From assembly GCA_045592445.1 (NCBI GenBank), contig JAZNUV010000027.1, positions 1-35,923 of the forward strand: a DNA stretch of 35,923 nucleotides. Reading direction: 5' to 3'. The stretch comes from JAQXGO01 sp045592445 (GTDB lineage Bacteria; Bacillota; Clostridia; UMGS1883; UMGS1540). Below are positions 9,156 through 16,901 of this stretch, one piece after another. A model generated the notes under the pieces. The model did not search any database and was not told the DNA's origin. It was given only the letters and a program-made list of their open reading frames with translations. Position numbers and translations under genes: made by a program. Numbering within the stretch: position 1 is the stretch's first letter; each line of letters opens with the position of its first letter.

Positions 9156-9189
9156 AAAATCCTGCAACTAAGTTTTGTTGCAGGATTTT
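9156..9189 (-). terminator. Rho-independent terminator of glyA
   Basis: A 13-bp perfect stem (AAAATCCTGCAAC with its complement) encloses an 8-nt loop and is followed on the minus strand by a T run. It lies 10 nt after the glyA stop codon and upstream of the darA promoter. Confidence 0.9.
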
Positions 9190-9199
9190 GAAACATTTA

Positions 9200-10438
9200 T
9201 TATTCGTAAAGCGGATACTTTTTGCAGAGTGCACAAACGCGTGCGCGCACTTCCTCTGCGTTTTTATCAAAATCAGAAAGCGTCATGGCGACCAAAGCCG
9301 CGATTTCACGCATATCATCTTCTACCATACCGCGACTTGTAACTGCCGGTGTGCCGATACGAATACCGCTTGTGATAAACGGGCTTTTTGTATCGAAGGG
9401 GATGGCGTTTTTATTTGCGGTAATACCGACTTCATCCAAAAGGTGTTCCGCTTCTTTGCCGCTTAAAGGTGTATCGGTAAGATTTAAAAGCATCAAGTGG
9501 TTATCCGTGCCGCCCGATACAAGCTTGATACCATGATCCAAAAATGCTTGTGCCATTGCAGCAGCATTTTTGACAATTTGTGTTTGGTATGTTTTAAAGG
9601 AGGGTAAAAGTGCTTCTTTAAAGCAAACGGCTTTTGCAGCAATCACATGCATCAAGGGACCGCCCTGTATACCGGGGAAGATTGCTTTGTCAATCAATTT
9701 TGCATGTTCTTCCTTGCAGAGAATCATGCCGCCACGGGGACCACGCAATGTTTTGTGCGTAGTTGTGGTTACGAAATCTGCGTAGGGAACGGGGTTCGGA
9801 TGCAGACCTGCCGCAACAAGACCGGCAATGTGCGCCATATCTACCATGAAATAAGCGCCGACTTCTTTGGCGATTTCGGCAAACTTTGCAAAGTCTATGG
9901 TACGCGGATATGCGCTTGCACCTGCTAAGATCAGCTTCGGCTTATGCTCAATTGCAAGGCGACGTACCTCATCGTAGTCAATGGTATTGGTGTCCTCTGT
10001 GACGCCGTAGGGAACAATATTAAAGTATTTGCCTGAGATATTAACGGGGCTGCCGTGGCTTAAATGTCCGCCATGGGCAAGATTCATACCCAAAACAGTG
10101 TCCCCGGGGTTCAAAACGGCAAAAAAGGTGGCAAGATTTGCCTGGGCGCCGGAATGCGGCTGCACATTTGCATGGTCGGCACCAAAAATTTCACAGGCGC
10201 GTTCGCGTGCTAAATTTTCCACAACATCTACATGCTCGCAACCGCCGTAGTAACGCTTGCCGGGATACCCTTCCGCGTATTTGTTGGTAAGGGGTGTTCC
10301 CATTGCCTCAATTACTGCGTTTGAAACAAAATTTTCTGAAGCAATCAGTTCAATTTTATTCCGCTGACGGCTTACCTCGGCTTCGATCGCGTCGGCAACG
10401 GCAGGGTCAAAACTTCTGATTTCATTTGTGCTGTACAT
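9200..10438 (-). CDS. glyA: Serine hydroxymethyltransferase
   Basis: This 412-residue PLP enzyme interconverts serine and glycine while loading one carbon onto tetrahydrofolate. Visible landmarks are IELIASENFVS near the start, YAEGYPGKRYYGG, the PLP-binding FMVDMAHIAGL and the Schiff-base lysine K229 in TTTTHKTLRGPRGG. The length is typical. GGAGGG lies 9 nt before ATG 10438. It appears to be monocistronic, with its own promoter and terminator. It is transcribed away from nth. Confidence 0.98.
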   Translation of the reverse strand: MYSTNEIRSFDPAVADAIEAEVSRQRNKIELIASENFVSNAVIEAMGTPLTNKYAEGYPGKRYYGGCEHVDVVENLARERACEIFGADHANVQPHSGAQANLATFFAVLNPGDTVLGMNLAHGGHLSHGSPVNISGKYFNIVPYGVTEDTNTIDYDEVRRLAIEHKPKLILAGASAYPRTIDFAKFAEIAKEVGAYFMVDMAHIAGLVAAGLHPNPVPYADFVTTTTHKTLRGPRGGMILCKEEHAKLIDKAIFPGIQGGPLMHVIAAKAVCFKEALLPSFKTYQTQIVKNAAAMAQAFLDHGIKLVSGGTDNHLMLLNLTDTPLSGKEAEHLLDEVGITANKNAIPFDTKSPFITSGIRIGTPAVTSRGMVEDDMREIAALVAMTLSDFDKNAEEVRARVCALCKKYPLYE

Positions 10439-10470
10439 AAAATAAAACCCTCCATAAAATATTAAATATA

Positions 10471-10499
10471 ATTATATCCGAATTTCGTTGCTTTTGCAA
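10471..10499 (-). promoter_or_regulatory. Sigma-A promoter of glyA
   Basis: On the minus strand, TTGCAA (10494-10499) and TATAAT (10471-10476) are 17 nt apart. The -35 box directly abuts that of the nth promoter. Confidence 0.82.
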
Positions 10500-10516
10500 G
10501 TACTTTATGATAAAAT
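10488..10516 (+). promoter_or_regulatory. Sigma-A promoter of nth
   Basis: TTGCTT (10488-10493) and TAAAAT (10511-10516) are 17 nt apart on the plus strand. AAGGGG then precedes ATG 10538. Confidence 0.7.
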
Positions 10517-10537
10517 ATATAAAAAGGGGCTGAAAAA

Positions 10538-11164
10538 ATGCGAAAGCAAGAAAAGGTCGAAAATATTCGTCGCGTATTTGAAGAAATTTATAAGGATGCG
10601 ACATGCACTCTTACCTATAAAAATCCGTTTCATCTATTGGTAGCAACACAACTTGCCGCACAATGTACGGATGCGCGCGTCAATCAGGTTACACCCGCAC
10701 TATTTTCGAAATATCCGACACCTGCGGCGTTCGCGGCGGCAGACATCGAGGATTTGGAAAAAATGATTCGTTCGACGGGGTTTTTCCGCAATAAAGCTAA
10801 AAATTTAAAGGCGTGCGGAGCAGTTTTGGTGCGCGATTTCGGGGGCGAGGTACCCGATACAATGGAAGCCCTTTTGACGTTGCCGGGTGTAGGCCGCAAA
10901 ACGGCAAATCTTTTGCTCGGCGATATTTTCGGTAAGCCTGCGATTGTGGTGGACACCCATGCGGGGAGGATTGCACGCCGTGTGGGCCTTACAAAAGAAA
11001 AAAGCCCCGAAAAAGTGGAGCTTGATCTTTTAAAATGCGTGCCAAAGGATTATCAAACAAAATTCTGCCATCAGCTTGTCATGCACGGCAGAGAAATATG
11101 CCGCGCCCAAAACCCGAAATGTGACATATGCCCGATTTCGGCGTGGTGCGGAGAAACGAAATAA
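10538..11164 (+). CDS. nth: Endonuclease III (DNA glycosylase/AP lyase)
   Basis: The 208-residue enzyme removes oxidised pyrimidines in base excision repair. The helix-hairpin-helix LPGVGRKTANL contains the catalytic lysine K121. The catalytic aspartate is D139 in VVDTHAGRIARR. The [4Fe-4S] cluster is bound by C188, C195, C198 and C204 (spacing C-x6-C-x2-C-x5-C). Length is normal. It converges with ireB, whose stop is only 8 nt downstream, and no separate terminator is visible. Confidence 0.98.
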   Translation: MRKQEKVENIRRVFEEIYKDATCTLTYKNPFHLLVATQLAAQCTDARVNQVTPALFSKYPTPAAFAAADIEDLEKMIRSTGFFRNKAKNLKACGAVLVRDFGGEVPDTMEALLTLPGVGRKTANLLLGDIFGKPAIVVDTHAGRIARRVGLTKEKSPEKVELDLLKCVPKDYQTKFCHQLVMHGREICRAQNPKCDICPISAWCGETK

Positions 11165-11172
11165 GACCGTCT

Positions 11173-11430
11173 TTACGCATCCAGTCCCAAATAATGCCGC
11201 AGGAGAATCTCAAGAACTTCATCACGTTCCACATGATTGATAAGACTGCGGGCATTTTTATGGCCAGTGATATATGTCGGGTCGTTCGACAAAAGGTATC
11301 CAACCATTTGACTTATCGGGTCATATCCCTTTTCCTCTAACGCTTCATATACCGTAGAGAGAATATTCCGTACCTTTTGTGCCTGATCGGTTTCAATATT
11401 AAATTTCATGGTGCTATCATTTACGCCCAT
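11173..11430 (-). CDS. ireB: IreB family regulatory phosphoprotein (DUF965)
   Basis: The 85-residue product matches the DUF965/IreB family along its whole length: TMKFNIETDQAQKVRNIL, ALEEKGYDPISQMVGYLLS, DPTYITGHKNARSLI and ERDEVLEILLRHYL. In Enterococcus IreB is phosphorylated on threonines by the Ser/Thr kinase IreK and affects cephalosporin resistance. Upstream is GGCGGTG before ATG 11430 and a good sigma-A promoter. It is usually found near alaS or ruvX; here it stands alone. Confidence 0.95.
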   Translation of the reverse strand: MGVNDSTMKFNIETDQAQKVRNILSTVYEALEEKGYDPISQMVGYLLSNDPTYITGHKNARSLINHVERDEVLEILLRHYLGLDA

Positions 11431-11460
11431 AGTGTCACCGCCTTTTTAAGAGTTATTTAT

Positions 11461-11489
11461 AGTATACGCCTTTTGGGAAGAAATTGCAA
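11461..11489 (-). promoter_or_regulatory. Sigma-A promoter of ireB
   Basis: On the minus strand, TTGCAA (11484-11489) and TATACT (11461-11466) are 17 nt apart. Confidence 0.78.
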
Positions 11490-11584
11490 GCAATTTTCTT
11501 TGCAAAAATATTAAATAATGATTACAAAGGAAAAGGAAGTCATAAAAAAATTTTTTGTTTGTCTATAATTTAGTCACAATTTTG

Positions 11585-11593
11585 TGGTATACT
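11585..11593 (+). promoter_or_regulatory. Extended -10 promoter of the zinc-ribbon/DUF5685/DnaJ operon
   Basis: TGGTATACT fits an extended -10 (TGn plus TATACT). No good -35 box is present 17 nt upstream. The first start codon follows at 11621 behind AGAGGTG. Confidence 0.5.
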
Positions 11594-11620
11594 AAATGGA
11601 AAATATTGTAGAGGTGAAAT

Positions 11621-12031
11621 ATGCGTTTTTTACAACAACTTCGATGGAAAATATCAGCATTTATGCGTGGAAGATACGGCATGGACAAACTTTCGATGCA
11701 TTTATACTATGTTGCACTTTTGCTTTGGCTTATTTCCGCATTTGGCAGAGTGCAGATAGCGTCTCTTCTGTATACGCTGATAGTGATTTATGCGATTTTT
11801 CGCTGTTTTTCCAAAAACATTGGCAAGAGAAGGCAGGAACTTTTGCAATATGAAAAGATATGTCGGAAAGCGCGTGGCAAGCTTGCAATGCGGAAGGCAA
11901 GATGGCGCGACAGGAAGACGCATCGTTATTTTACCTGCAAATGCGGCAGTACACTCCGTGTGCCGAAGGGAAAGGGAAAGCTTGAGGTAAGTTGCCCGAA
12001 ATGCGGCGCAAAAAGTATTCGGAGGACATAA
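11621..12031 (+). CDS. Membrane-anchored zinc-ribbon protein
   Basis: This 136-residue protein has two hydrophobic helices at about 26-43 and 46-60, then a basic linker rich in K and R (63-100) and a C-terminal zinc ribbon with C106, C108, C125 and C128. The ribbon would lie in the cytoplasm. I do not recognise a named family. It is the first gene of an operon: the next start is 2 nt after its stop, and the GGAGG for that gene lies within its last codons. The setting beside DUF5685 and a J-domain protein suggests a shared protein-folding or membrane-associated task, but that is inference. Confidence 0.8.
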   Translation: MRFLQQLRWKISAFMRGRYGMDKLSMHLYYVALLLWLISAFGRVQIASLLYTLIVIYAIFRCFSKNIGKRRQELLQYEKICRKARGKLAMRKARWRDRKTHRYFTCKCGSTLRVPKGKGKLEVSCPKCGAKSIRRT

Positions 12032-12032
12032 G

Positions 12033-12842
12033 ATGTTTGGATATGTTATGCCATGCAAGGAAGAACTGTCGGATGCGGAAATTGAGCGGTATGAAAAGCT
12101 ATATTGCGGTCTTTGTCATGCGATTGGAACGCGCTACGGGCAATGTATGCGGGCCGGGCTTACATATGATATGACTTTTCTGGCACTTTTTTTGTCTGCA
12201 TTTTACGAGCCAGAAGAGACAGAAAGAAAAAAACGCTGCATGGTGCATCCGAAAAAAGCACGTCAGTTTGTGCAAAACCGATTTGTGGAATACGCTGCGG
12301 ATATGACGGTGCTTTTGGTGCATCATAAGTGTATGGATGATTGGGTGGATGATAAAAATACAATTATGCGTCTATATGCGTCTGTGACGGGGAAGGCTTT
12401 TGATAAGGCAAGGCAGGCGCATATCGAGAAAGCGAATGTAATTGATAAAACACTATCCGCAGTTTATGAAGCGGAAAGGGTGGGGGAAAGCCCTTCGGTT
12501 GCGGCAGATGCATTCGGGCAGCTTGTGGGAGAACTTTTTGCTTATAAAAAGGACGACTGGGAAAAACCGATGCGTCAGTTTGGCATGGCACTCGGGCAGT
12601 TTATTTACATGCTCGATGCTGTGATGGATTATGAAAAAGATAAGAAGCGCGGACGATATAATCCGTTGCTTTTGCTTGATAAAAAGCCGAATGAGATGAA
12701 GGACACACTTTCGTTTTTGATTGGTAGGGCAGCAATGGTTTTTGAAAAAATGCCGATTGTGCAGGATGCAGAGCTTGTGCGGAACATTCTCTACAAAGGC
12801 GTTTGGCAAAAATATGCGCTGCGGAAAAGGGGAGACAGATGA
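12033..12842 (+). CDS. DUF5685 family protein
   Basis: The 269-residue protein begins MFGYVMPCKEELSD and has YCGLCHAIG at about 24-32, both typical of DUF5685. The mostly helical rest contains HPKKA and, near 195-215, LDAVMDYEKDKKRGRYNP. The acidic DxxxDYEKD pattern faintly recalls the second Asp-rich motif of prenyl-transferring enzymes, but the first such motif is not clear, so no activity can be claimed. Cys8, Cys25 and Cys28 may bind a metal. The stop overlaps the next start as ATGA. Function is unknown. Confidence 0.85.
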   Translation: MFGYVMPCKEELSDAEIERYEKLYCGLCHAIGTRYGQCMRAGLTYDMTFLALFLSAFYEPEETERKKRCMVHPKKARQFVQNRFVEYAADMTVLLVHHKCMDDWVDDKNTIMRLYASVTGKAFDKARQAHIEKANVIDKTLSAVYEAERVGESPSVAADAFGQLVGELFAYKKDDWEKPMRQFGMALGQFIYMLDAVMDYEKDKKRGRYNPLLLLDKKPNEMKDTLSFLIGRAAMVFEKMPIVQDAELVRNILYKGVWQKYALRKRGDR

Positions 12843-13528
12843 TACGAAATCCTTACGAGGTCTTGGGTGTTTCACAAAATGCTACGCCCGAGGAGATTAA
12901 AAAGGCGTACCGCAAAAAGGTGAAGCAATACCATCCTGATTTGCATCCGGGAGATGCGACGGCAACGCAGAAAATGAATGAGGTTAACGAAGCGTATGAT
13001 ATGCTGACAAATCCTGAAAAGTATCGACGTGCGCAGCAGAATACGTATAGCGGCGGCGCGGGAAATTATGGACAGGGTGGCTATGGACAATACGGAAACT
13101 TCGAAGGGTTTGACTTTGAGGATATATTTCGCGGCTTTTACACGATGCATCGCATAGAGCCGCTTTCCTCCGATAGCCCCACAGTGGCGGGCGCGGTGCG
13201 CGCCGTCAATAGCGGGCAGTATGCGGCAGCGCTGCAGATTCTTAATTCTGTGGAGGCGGCGCGCAGAAATGCAAGATGGTATTATGTAAGCGCCATTGCA
13301 CACCGCGGGATGGGGCATACAATGGAGGCGTTATCTCATATAGGAAAGGCGATGGAATTGGAACCGAATAATCCAACATATCGCCGCACGTGGCAAGAAA
13401 TGCAGTATACAGGCCAAAGTTATAGGCAAAATGGCGGTTATTCAGTAGAGATGACGGATTGGTCCAAATGTTGTACGGGGCTTTGTATTGCAAATCTCTT
13501 TTGCCCGTTTTGCAGGTGTTGGTGCTGA
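12839..13528 (+). CDS. J-domain protein with TPR-like and Cys-rich C-terminus
   Basis: The 229-residue product has an N-terminal J domain (about 3-62) with the HPD motif in KQYHPDLHPGD, so it should stimulate an Hsp70. A Gly/Tyr/Gln-rich linker follows, then helices resembling TPR units (ILNSVEAARRNARWYYVSA, ALSHIGKAMELEPNNPTYRR). The last 20 residues hold seven cysteines (CCTGLCIANLFCPFCRCWC). It lacks the zinc-finger and substrate domains of true DnaJ, so it is a type III J protein. ATG 12839 is chosen because it overlaps the DUF5685 stop and follows AAGGGGAG. The stop codon lies inside the 5' edge of the 130-bp repeat, so the tail may have been shaped by the repeat's insertion. Confidence 0.88.
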   Translation: MIRNPYEVLGVSQNATPEEIKKAYRKKVKQYHPDLHPGDATATQKMNEVNEAYDMLTNPEKYRRAQQNTYSGGAGNYGQGGYGQYGNFEGFDFEDIFRGFYTMHRIEPLSSDSPTVAGAVRAVNSGQYAAALQILNSVEAARRNARWYYVSAIAHRGMGHTMEALSHIGKAMELEPNNPTYRRTWQEMQYTGQSYRQNGGYSVEMTDWSKCCTGLCIANLFCPFCRCWC

Positions 13529-13653
13529 CCGAGACATCGAAAAATGCAGTTATATTTTGTAAAATCGTTTTCGTCGGCGCACGTGGGTACGGTAGAGAAC
13601 GATTTTGAAAAAAGCAAGTAACGACGGGGTTTCTCAATAAAATCCCGTCGTTA
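13524..13653. repeat. 130-bp structured repeat, copy 1
   Basis: This segment matches 35741-35870 with 125 of 130 positions identical and no gap, by my own alignment. It holds two stem-loops: a 12-bp stem 13561-13572 with 13595-13606 (one G-U), and a perfect 10-bp stem TAACGACGGG with CCCGTCGTTA at 13619-13653. The second stem is followed by a T-rich stretch and could terminate the dnaJ operon. The dnaJ stop codon lies in its first five bases. It fills the otherwise empty gap before the M23 gene. Confidence 0.9.
13619..13653 (+). terminator. Terminator-like hairpin in repeat copy 1
   Basis: A 10-bp stem with a 15-nt loop is followed by CTTTTCTTTG on the plus strand. It lies between the convergent J-protein and M23 genes and could act in either direction. 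Confidence 0.6.
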
Positions 13654-13669
13654 CTTTTCTTTGTATCTT

Positions 13670-14326
13670 TTATAGACCGGTTGGATTTATGGGCGTACCG
13701 TCTTTATGAAGCTCAAAGTGCAAATGTACACCACTTTCGCATGCAGCAGTATCGCCCATGTAGCCAATCAGAACGCCGCTTTCAATTTGGTCGCCTTCTG
13801 AAACGGCGGCTTCCTTCAAAGAACCGTAAAGACTGACCAGGCCGTTCCCGTGGTCAACCGTGACAGTGGTGCCGTATAAATGGTCTTTATACACCTTTTG
13901 CACCGTGCCTGCGGCAACGCAGACGACCTTTTCACTATCAAAAGGCGTAAAGTCCATGCCGCGATGACAACGCCATTCCCGCATTGGTTCAAAAAAGACA
14001 AGTTCGGTATCTGAATACGGGTGCACCACCTCGCCACTTGACGGCAAGATGAAGGAAGGGGGTTTCGGCGTTTCTGCATTTGTGGATATGGGTACGGATT
14101 CAACCACTTTCGGGGAAGGTGTAGCCGATGGTACAACCTCGGGCACGGCATGCACAGAAATGGCGGACGGTGTCGGCGACGGCAGATTCAGAATAGGTTC
14201 TACTTCGGATACAACCTGCATTTCTGATTCCGCAGCATCATCTTGTGTTGCAATGCTGTAAAACTGTGAAAGTAAAACTGCCAGCAAAACGCACCCTACC
14301 GATATCCATGTGCTTTTTGATTTCAT
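13670..14326 (-). CDS. M23 family metallopeptidase, SpoIIQ-like
   Basis: The 218-residue protein has a short cytoplasmic start, one membrane helix (about 8-25), a Pro/Ser/Thr/Val-rich linker (about 40-95) and a LytM/M23 domain from about 97. The zinc ligands are all present: H121 and D125 in HRGMDF, and H201-L-H203 in HLHFEL. The ending DGTPINPTGL and the SLYGSLKE stretch resemble SpoIIQ, the forespore partner of SpoIIIAH in engulfment. Clostridial SpoIIQ keeps the zinc site, unlike that of B. subtilis. Start 14326 follows AAGGAG; the upstream starts lack a site. Neighbouring gpr and spmAB support a sporulation role. It could also be a general cell-wall hydrolase. Confidence 0.75.
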   Translation of the reverse strand: MKSKSTWISVGCVLLAVLLSQFYSIATQDDAAESEMQVVSEVEPILNLPSPTPSAISVHAVPEVVPSATPSPKVVESVPISTNAETPKPPSFILPSSGEVVHPYSDTELVFFEPMREWRCHRGMDFTPFDSEKVVCVAAGTVQKVYKDHLYGTTVTVDHGNGLVSLYGSLKEAAVSEGDQIESGVLIGYMGDTAACESGVHLHFELHKDGTPINPTGL

Positions 14327-14353
14327 CAAAGTCACTCCTTTCATACTAAGCCT

Positions 14354-14381
14354 ATTTTTCCCGTTTTCATATAAAATATGC
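14354..14381 (-). promoter_or_regulatory. Possible sigma-F/G promoter of the SpoIIQ-like gene
   Basis: On the minus strand, GCATA (14377-14381) is followed after 14 nt by GGGAAAAAT (14354-14362), which fits the GYATA and GGnnAnAnT pattern of sigma-F. The spacer is slightly short, so this is tentative. Confidence 0.35.
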
Positions 14382-14441
14382 AAAATGGTTTGGTATAATC
14401 TTTGATAAAAGGAGCAAAGTAAGGACAAGGAGGGCGCAAAA

Positions 14442-15407
14442 ATGCAGATACGAACAGATTTAGCAATAGAGGCAAGAGAACTATATTTTGAAGCGGCACT
14501 GGAAGCGGGGACAGAAATTCCTGGTATTCTGTGCGAGGAGGCGGGAGATGATGCGGTACATGTAGTGCGCGTTCGGGTAGAAAATGAAGAAGGTGCAAAA
14601 GCAATTGGGAAACAAGAGGGAAACTATGTAACGATTGAAGTTCCTACACTTTTACAAAGTGAGCCGTCACTTTTAGAAAAAGCTACGCGTGTATTGGCGG
14701 AGGAACTCAGAAAAATGGCGGGGGAGAGGAAACTGACCTTGGTGGCAGGACTCGGGAACGAACAGATTACGCCTGATTCATTAGGCCCGAAGGTAGTGCC
14801 GCTTTTGGTCGTAACGCGCCATCTTTACACCCATATGCCGCAAAGCGTGGAGCATTTGTCGCCTGTTTGTGCACTTGCGCCCGGTGTTCTTGGCATAACG
14901 GGCATGGAAACGGGTGAAATTATAAAGGGCGTGGCAGAAAGAGTAAAGCCTGACCTGATTATCGTGGTGGATGCCCTTGCATCCCGACGGGCGGAGCGCG
15001 TTTGCACCACTATACAGCTTACAGATACAGGGATAAGCCCTGGTAGCGGTGTGGGGAATAGCCGAAAAGCGATCGATAAAGAAACCATCGGTGTGCCTGT
15101 TATTGCGATTGGCGTGCCAATGGTCGTTGATGCCGCCACCATTGCAAACGATACCATAGACCTTGTGATTGATACGCTTACAAAAAGTTCCGACGGTGAT
15201 TTTTATAAAATGCTGAAGGAGCTTGATCGGGAAGAAAAGCATACGTTGATACGGGAATCCTTACCCGCCGAAATGGAAAACATGATTGTAACACCGAAGG
15301 ATGTAGATGCACTTTCGGATAAAATTTCGCATATTGTGGCAAACGGAATCAATTACTGTCTGCATCCTGATATTACGCCAGAGGAAATTACGGCGTTCGT
15401 CAGTTAG
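14442..15407 (+). CDS. gpr: GPR endopeptidase (germination protease)
   Basis: The 321-residue protease degrades small acid-soluble spore proteins during germination. It is made as a zymogen in the forespore. The N-terminal RTDLAIEA carries the propeptide-like TDLA processing motif. The two aspartates proposed as catalytic are D112 in TPDSLGP and D177 in VVDALASR. AAGGAGGG precedes ATG 14442. Upstream there is TGGTATAAT (14391-14399), an extended -10 shape; I do not see a clear forespore promoter. The last 8 bp overlap the convergent spmB. Confidence 0.97.
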   Translation: MQIRTDLAIEARELYFEAALEAGTEIPGILCEEAGDDAVHVVRVRVENEEGAKAIGKQEGNYVTIEVPTLLQSEPSLLEKATRVLAEELRKMAGERKLTLVAGLGNEQITPDSLGPKVVPLLVVTRHLYTHMPQSVEHLSPVCALAPGVLGITGMETGEIIKGVAERVKPDLIIVVDALASRRAERVCTTIQLTDTGISPGSGVGNSRKAIDKETIGVPVIAIGVPMVVDAATIANDTIDLVIDTLTKSSDGDFYKMLKELDREEKHTLIRESLPAEMENMIVTPKDVDALSDKISHIVANGINYCLHPDITPEEITAFVS

Positions 15408-15924
15408 GGAGCAGAAGCCGTACAACGAACGCGGAAAGCAGAATACCGCAAAGGTCTGCTAAAAGTGCACTTTTTAGGGTGTGGCGGCTATCTTTAGCCT
15501 TGACGGCGGCAAAATAGACAGTGAGTGTGTAAAACGTTGTTTCCGTAGAGCCTGAGATGACGGAAGCGACGCGCCCTGCGAAACTATCGGGCCCATAGGT
15601 GGTGAGAACGTCCTGCAAAACAGCAACGGAGGCACCGCCTGAGATGGGGCGTAAAATTGCCATCGGCAATACCTCGGCAGGAAAACCGAGAAAAGATGAG
15701 AAGCTGCCGAGTGCGTGGCACAAAAGGTCAATGGCACCCGAGGCGCGGAGCATGGTAATGGCGCTGACAAGACCAACAATGGATGGTAAAACGGATATGG
15801 CGGCGGAAAAGCCGCTTTTAGCGCCGCCTAAAAAAGCATCAAACACATGTACACCGCGAAAAAGTCCGAAAAAGAGAATGGCTGCAATGGTGACGGGAAG
15901 TACGGCTGCGGAAAAAGCTTGCAT
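15400..15924 (-). CDS. spmB: Spore maturation protein B
   Basis: This 174-residue membrane protein has several hydrophobic helices and Gly-rich signatures such as GLFRGVHVFDAFLGGAKSG and RPISGGASVAVL, typical of the nucleoside-recognition/Gate domain of SpmB. With SpmA it is needed for proper dehydration of the spore core and heat resistance; the transported substance is not known. A GGAG for it lies within the end of spmA, three nucleotides separate the two, and the genes form one operon. Confidence 0.95.
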   Translation of the reverse strand: MQAFSAAVLPVTIAAILFFGLFRGVHVFDAFLGGAKSGFSAAISVLPSIVGLVSAITMLRASGAIDLLCHALGSFSSFLGFPAEVLPMAILRPISGGASVAVLQDVLTTYGPDSFAGRVASVISGSTETTFYTLTVYFAAVKAKDSRHTLKSALLADLCGILLSAFVVRLLLPN

Positions 15925-15927
15925 TGA

Positions 15928-16503
15928 TTAGCTCCGTTTCTGTAAAATTTTTGCACTGCATACACCGCATAAAAGTGCCACAACGGAAACAATCCATACG
16001 GGTACCATAATTTCGGCGGGAGATTGCGAGCCTGCATTTTGACGTAGCAGAATAAGCGTTGTAGGCAAAAGCTGAATGGACGCAGTGTTAATAAGCACAA
16101 ACATACACATAGCATCCGATGCACGTTTCTTTCCGCCGTTTTCCTGATCGAGCATCTGCATGGCACGCAGCCCGAGTGGTGTTGCGGCGTTACTCATGCC
16201 GAGCAGATTGGCGGAAATATTCATGACAATTGCCTCCATTGCATCTCCGTTAGGAGAAAGACGGGGAAATAAAAGGCGCGTCAGCGGGCGGAGAAGGCGC
16301 GCAATACCGCGTATGAGTCCTGCACGCTGTGCAATTTCCATAAGCCCTGTCCAAAAGCACATAACACCAAGCATTTCAAACACAAGATTTATGCCTGCGG
16401 CGGCACCTTCCATTGCGGCGGCGGCAACTGCATCCATACGCCCTGTGAAAAATGCGGCGATAACGGCAATTAAAATCATAAAACCCCAAATATAGTTTAA
16501 CAT
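15928..16503 (-). CDS. spmA: Spore maturation protein A
   Basis: The 191-residue membrane protein begins MLNYIWGFMILIAVIAAF and contains LGVMCFWTGLMEIAQRAGL and MNISANLLGMSNAATPLG, hallmarks of SpmA. It partners SpmB, encoded directly downstream. GGAGGG lies before ATG 16503. In Bacillus spmAB belongs to a sporulation regulon; here a weak forespore-type promoter is upstream. Confidence 0.96.
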   Translation of the reverse strand: MLNYIWGFMILIAVIAAFFTGRMDAVAAAAMEGAAAGINLVFEMLGVMCFWTGLMEIAQRAGLIRGIARLLRPLTRLLFPRLSPNGDAMEAIVMNISANLLGMSNAATPLGLRAMQMLDQENGGKKRASDAMCMFVLINTASIQLLPTTLILLRQNAGSQSPAEIMVPVWIVSVVALLCGVCSAKILQKRS

Positions 16504-16523
16504 CCTACACCCTCCAATAGTTG

Positions 16524-16552
16524 AATATATGCAAAGGAAAAAGCTGTCATGC
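16524..16552 (-). promoter_or_regulatory. Possible sigma-G promoter of spmAB
   Basis: On the minus strand, GCATG (16548-16552), a 16-nt spacer and CATATATT (16524-16531) resemble sigma-G elements. It lies about 20 nt before the spmA start. The match is weaker than the spoVA one. Confidence 0.35.
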
Positions 16553-16594
16553 CTTACAAATTATTCCAATATTAAACAAAATTTTACAATTTAC

Positions 16595-16623
16595 TTGACA
16601 AAAAAGTAAAAAAATGGTATAAT
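16595..16623 (+). promoter_or_regulatory. Consensus sigma-A promoter of the AbrB-like gene
   Basis: TTGACA (16595-16600), a 17-nt spacer and TATAAT (16618-16623) give a perfect consensus, the strongest promoter in the window. Confidence 0.93.
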
Positions 16624-16654
16624 AAAGAAAATAAAATACGAAGGAGAGAAAGCT

Positions 16655-16897
16655 GTGAAATCTACGGGAATGGTTCGTCGCGTAGACGAGTTGGGTCGCA
16701 TTGTGCTTCCGAAGGAGCTTCGCAATACATTCGATATTGAGGAAAAGGATGCGCTTGAAATTTATACGGAGGGAAACACCATTATTTTAAAAAAATATGA
16801 ACCATCGTGCATTTTCTGTGGAGATGCAAGTGATGTTATTTCATTCCACGGCAGAAATGTTTGCCGTAAGTGTATAAAAGAAATGCAACAAGCATAA
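16655..16897 (+). CDS. AbrB/SpoVT-type transition regulator with zinc ribbon
   Basis: The 80-residue protein has an N-terminal swapped-hairpin DNA-binding domain (MVRRVDELGRIVLPKELR), followed by a C-terminal CIFCG and CRKC pair that can bind zinc. This is the usual form of short AbrB homologues in Clostridia, which control transition-state genes. Translation starts at GTG 16655, 6 nt after AAGGAGAG. The perfect promoter and terminator suggest strong monocistronic expression, though some readthrough into the sfp gene is possible. Confidence 0.92.
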   Translation: MKSTGMVRRVDELGRIVLPKELRNTFDIEEKDALEIYTEGNTIILKKYEPSCIFCGDASDVISFHGRNVCRKCIKEMQQA

Positions 16898-16901
16898 AGA
16901 T

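Noticed and set aside
12803..13528. A longer J-protein start at 12803
   Set aside because: The extension is inside the DUF5685 gene; ATG 12839 gives the J domain its normal start and an ATGA overlap.
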